Origin: JBOFCS01 sp051646185
GTDB lineage: Bacteria; Actinomycetota; Actinomycetes; Mycobacteriales; Mycobacteriaceae
DNA length: 5,837 bases
Assembly (NCBI GenBank): GCA_051646185.1
Contig: JBOFCS010000016.1
Location: forward strand, 1-5,837
Direction: 5' to 3'
Positions 4,969 through 5,837 of the stretch are shown piece by piece (positions within the stretch are counted from its first letter, which is position 1; each line of letters starts with the position of its first letter). The translations under genes and the position numbers were made by a program. Below the pieces are notes generated by a model, which did no database searches, was not told the DNA's origin, and saw only the letters and a program-made list of their open reading frames with translations.

Positions 4969-5751
4969 ATGGTGCCTGATAAAAAGACTTCTCCTGCGAC
5001 AAAGCATCGTGGTCCAGTGCTACTGCGGCGAGAGCGCAATACTGAAAGCAGTACCACTGATGCTCGATTGCTTGATAGTCGAGGTTCCACGGATTGGGTG
5101 CATACTGATCCTTGGCGAGTACTGCGGATTCAGAGTGAATTTGTTGAGGGTTTTGGTGCCCTAGCGGAGGTGCCACGTGCGGTTACCGTGTTCGGTTCGG
5201 CCCGCACCTCAGTCGATAGCGCTGAGTATGAGGCAGGGCGGGAGTTAGGTGCTGCACTGGCTGGTTGCGGGTATGCGGTAATTACCGGTGGTGGCCCAGG
5301 GGCAATGGAAGCCGCCAATCGGGGAGCGAGTGAATCAGGTGGCTACTCAATAGGATTGGGTATCGAATTACCTTTTGAGCAGCGGCTTAATGATTGGGTG
5401 GATCTGGGGATAAACTTCCGCTACTTTTTTGTTCGCAAGACCATGTTCGTGAAGTATTCCCAAGCGTTCATCTGCCTTCCTGGCGGTTTTGGAACTCTCG
5501 ATGAGCTTTTTGAAGCATTAACCTTAGTGCAAACCCGGAAGGTTACAAGGTTTCCCATTATTTTATTTGGGACTGCATACTGGGCTGGGTTAGTGGAATG
5601 GATGAAAAATTCCCTCTTGGCAGAGAAGAAAATATCTGCGGAAGATCTCGCTTTGTTGCATTGCACTGACAGTGTGGAAGAGGCAGTAAAAATTGTGCAA
5701 GACTCACATCGTGGAAATGGTGATCAGGCAAAAAGTATTGGCGGACAGTAA
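4969..5751 (+). CDS. Long LOG-family (TIGR00730) nucleoside monophosphate phosphoribohydrolase-like protein
   Basis: A 260-residue LOG (Lonely Guy) family protein with a Rossmann fold. Family members release the free base from cytokinin riboside 5'-monophosphates or from AMP-like nucleotides. Their bacterial role is mostly unsettled, although a LOG protein is known to make cytokinins in M. tuberculosis. Motifs are AVTVFGSAR (71-79), GGGPGAMEAANRG (107-119), RYFFVRKTMFV with Arg156-Lys157 (151-161), and PGGFGTLDE with Glu179 (171-179). Arg156 and Glu179 match the usual catalytic Arg and Glu. About 70 residues precede the first Rossmann strand, of which the first 45 are polar and basic and probably disordered, and the C-terminal 15 are polar too. 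This is longer than the roughly 190-residue short LOG type. Starts are ATG 4969 or GTG 4972, just after dapE. It is probably in an operon with dapE and with the second LOG-family gene. The link to lysine or cell-wall synthesis is positional, not mechanistic. Confidence 0.9.
   Translation: MVPDKKTSPATKHRGPVLLRRERNTESSTTDARLLDSRGSTDWVHTDPWRVLRIQSEFVEGFGALAEVPRAVTVFGSARTSVDSAEYEAGRELGAALAGCGYAVITGGGPGAMEAANRGASESGGYSIGLGIELPFEQRLNDWVDLGINFRYFFVRKTMFVKYSQAFICLPGGFGTLDELFEALTLVQTRKVTRFPIILFGTAYWAGLVEWMKNSLLAEKKISAEDLALLHCTDSVEEAVKIVQDSHRGNGDQAKSIGGQ
5740..5745 (+). promoter_or_regulatory. Possible ribosome binding site for the second LOG gene
   Basis: GGCGGA lies inside the last codons of the upstream LOG gene and 8 nt before TTG 5754. 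The spacing is good and the match moderate. It supports TTG 5754 over GTG 5769 as the start. Confidence 0.35.
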
Positions 5752-5753
5752 CT

Positions 5754-5837
5754 TTGGTTGCATTATGTGTGTACTGCGCTTCGGGTACTATCGATTCTGA
5801 ATATATGGAATTAGCGCGGAGTGTAGGCGAGGCAATT
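5754..5837 (+). CDS. Second LOG-family protein, N-terminal part only (cut by window edge)
   Basis: From TTG 5754 the frame reads MVALCVYCASGTIDSEYMEL, then ARSVGEAI, and stays open to the window end (28 codons). A VYCASG strand-loop followed by an acidic helix (DSEYMELARSVG) is how short LOG-family proteins begin, so this looks like a paralogue of the preceding gene without its long N-terminal extension. TTG 5754 lies 2 nt after the previous TAA, with GGCGGA 8 nt upstream, implying translational coupling in one operon. GTG 5769 is the other possible start, but it would remove the first strand. The GGGxG and PGGxGT motifs would lie beyond the window, so the family call rests on the N terminus and on tandem LOG genes I recall next to dapE in corynebacteria. 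Confidence 0.7.
   Translation, partial: MVALCVYCASGTIDSEYMELARSVGEAI

Noticed and set aside
4727..5176. 149-residue - strand frame across the dapE end and LOG start
   Set aside because: It runs antisense to two clear family genes, has no domain or ribosome binding site, and is a composition shadow.
1..5837. tRNA, rRNA, CRISPR array, insertion sequence or phage genes
   Set aside because: No cloverleaf, spaced direct repeats, transposase or phage motifs were seen on either strand. The window is filled by ordinary protein genes.

Overview
The window looks like a chromosomal segment of a Corynebacterium or a close relative. The DapD and DapE proteins resemble the corynebacterial proteins I remember almost position by position. 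GC content is about half by eye. A divergent dapD/dapE pair followed by LOG-family genes is the actinobacterial order I recall (in M. tuberculosis, Rv1201c-Rv1202-Rv1205). These comparisons are from memory, not from a search. Every stretch between genes is under 100 bp, and I see no RNA gene, transposon or CRISPR array.

Left part (1-1856, + strand): a small protein with four predicted membrane segments, then a malonyl-CoA-synthetase-like (MatB/ANL) gene. This second gene reads in one frame from 453 to 1856 but has an in-frame TAA at 717-719, so it is annotated as a nonsense-interrupted gene. Just before its real stop it carries a perfect 13-bp inverted repeat with a 5-nt loop (1805-1835), overlapping the codons for the C-terminal catalytic lysine motif.

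Middle part (1853-2820): a rhodanese-domain gene on the - strand, whose stop overlaps the MatB stop by 4 nt, and a divergent Lrp/AsnC regulator on the + strand. They share a 92-bp AT-rich intergenic region with short inverted and direct repeats. They look like a self-contained regulator/target pair, possibly for sulfur or cysteine handling (inference).

Right part (2837-5837): dapD (- strand) and dapE (+ strand) diverge from a 72-bp region. They encode the N-succinyltransferase and the desuccinylase of the succinylase route to meso-diaminopimelate and lysine. dapE is followed after 8 nt by a long LOG-family (cytokinin riboside 5'-monophosphate phosphoribohydrolase-like) gene. The first 28 codons of a second LOG-family gene follow, cut by the window edge.

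A recurring signal: five start codons (MatB 453, rhodanese 2272, Lrp 2365, dapD 3781, dapE 3854) lack a convincing Shine-Dalgarno sequence. Each has a TAnnnT hexamer ending 6 to 8 nt before the start, and three are exactly 6 nt away (TACAGT, TACCGT, TACCGT). This is what leaderless transcripts look like, which are common in Corynebacterium. I see no clearly novel biological system; the most notable points are the coding-region palindrome, the nonsense codon and the leaderless pattern.
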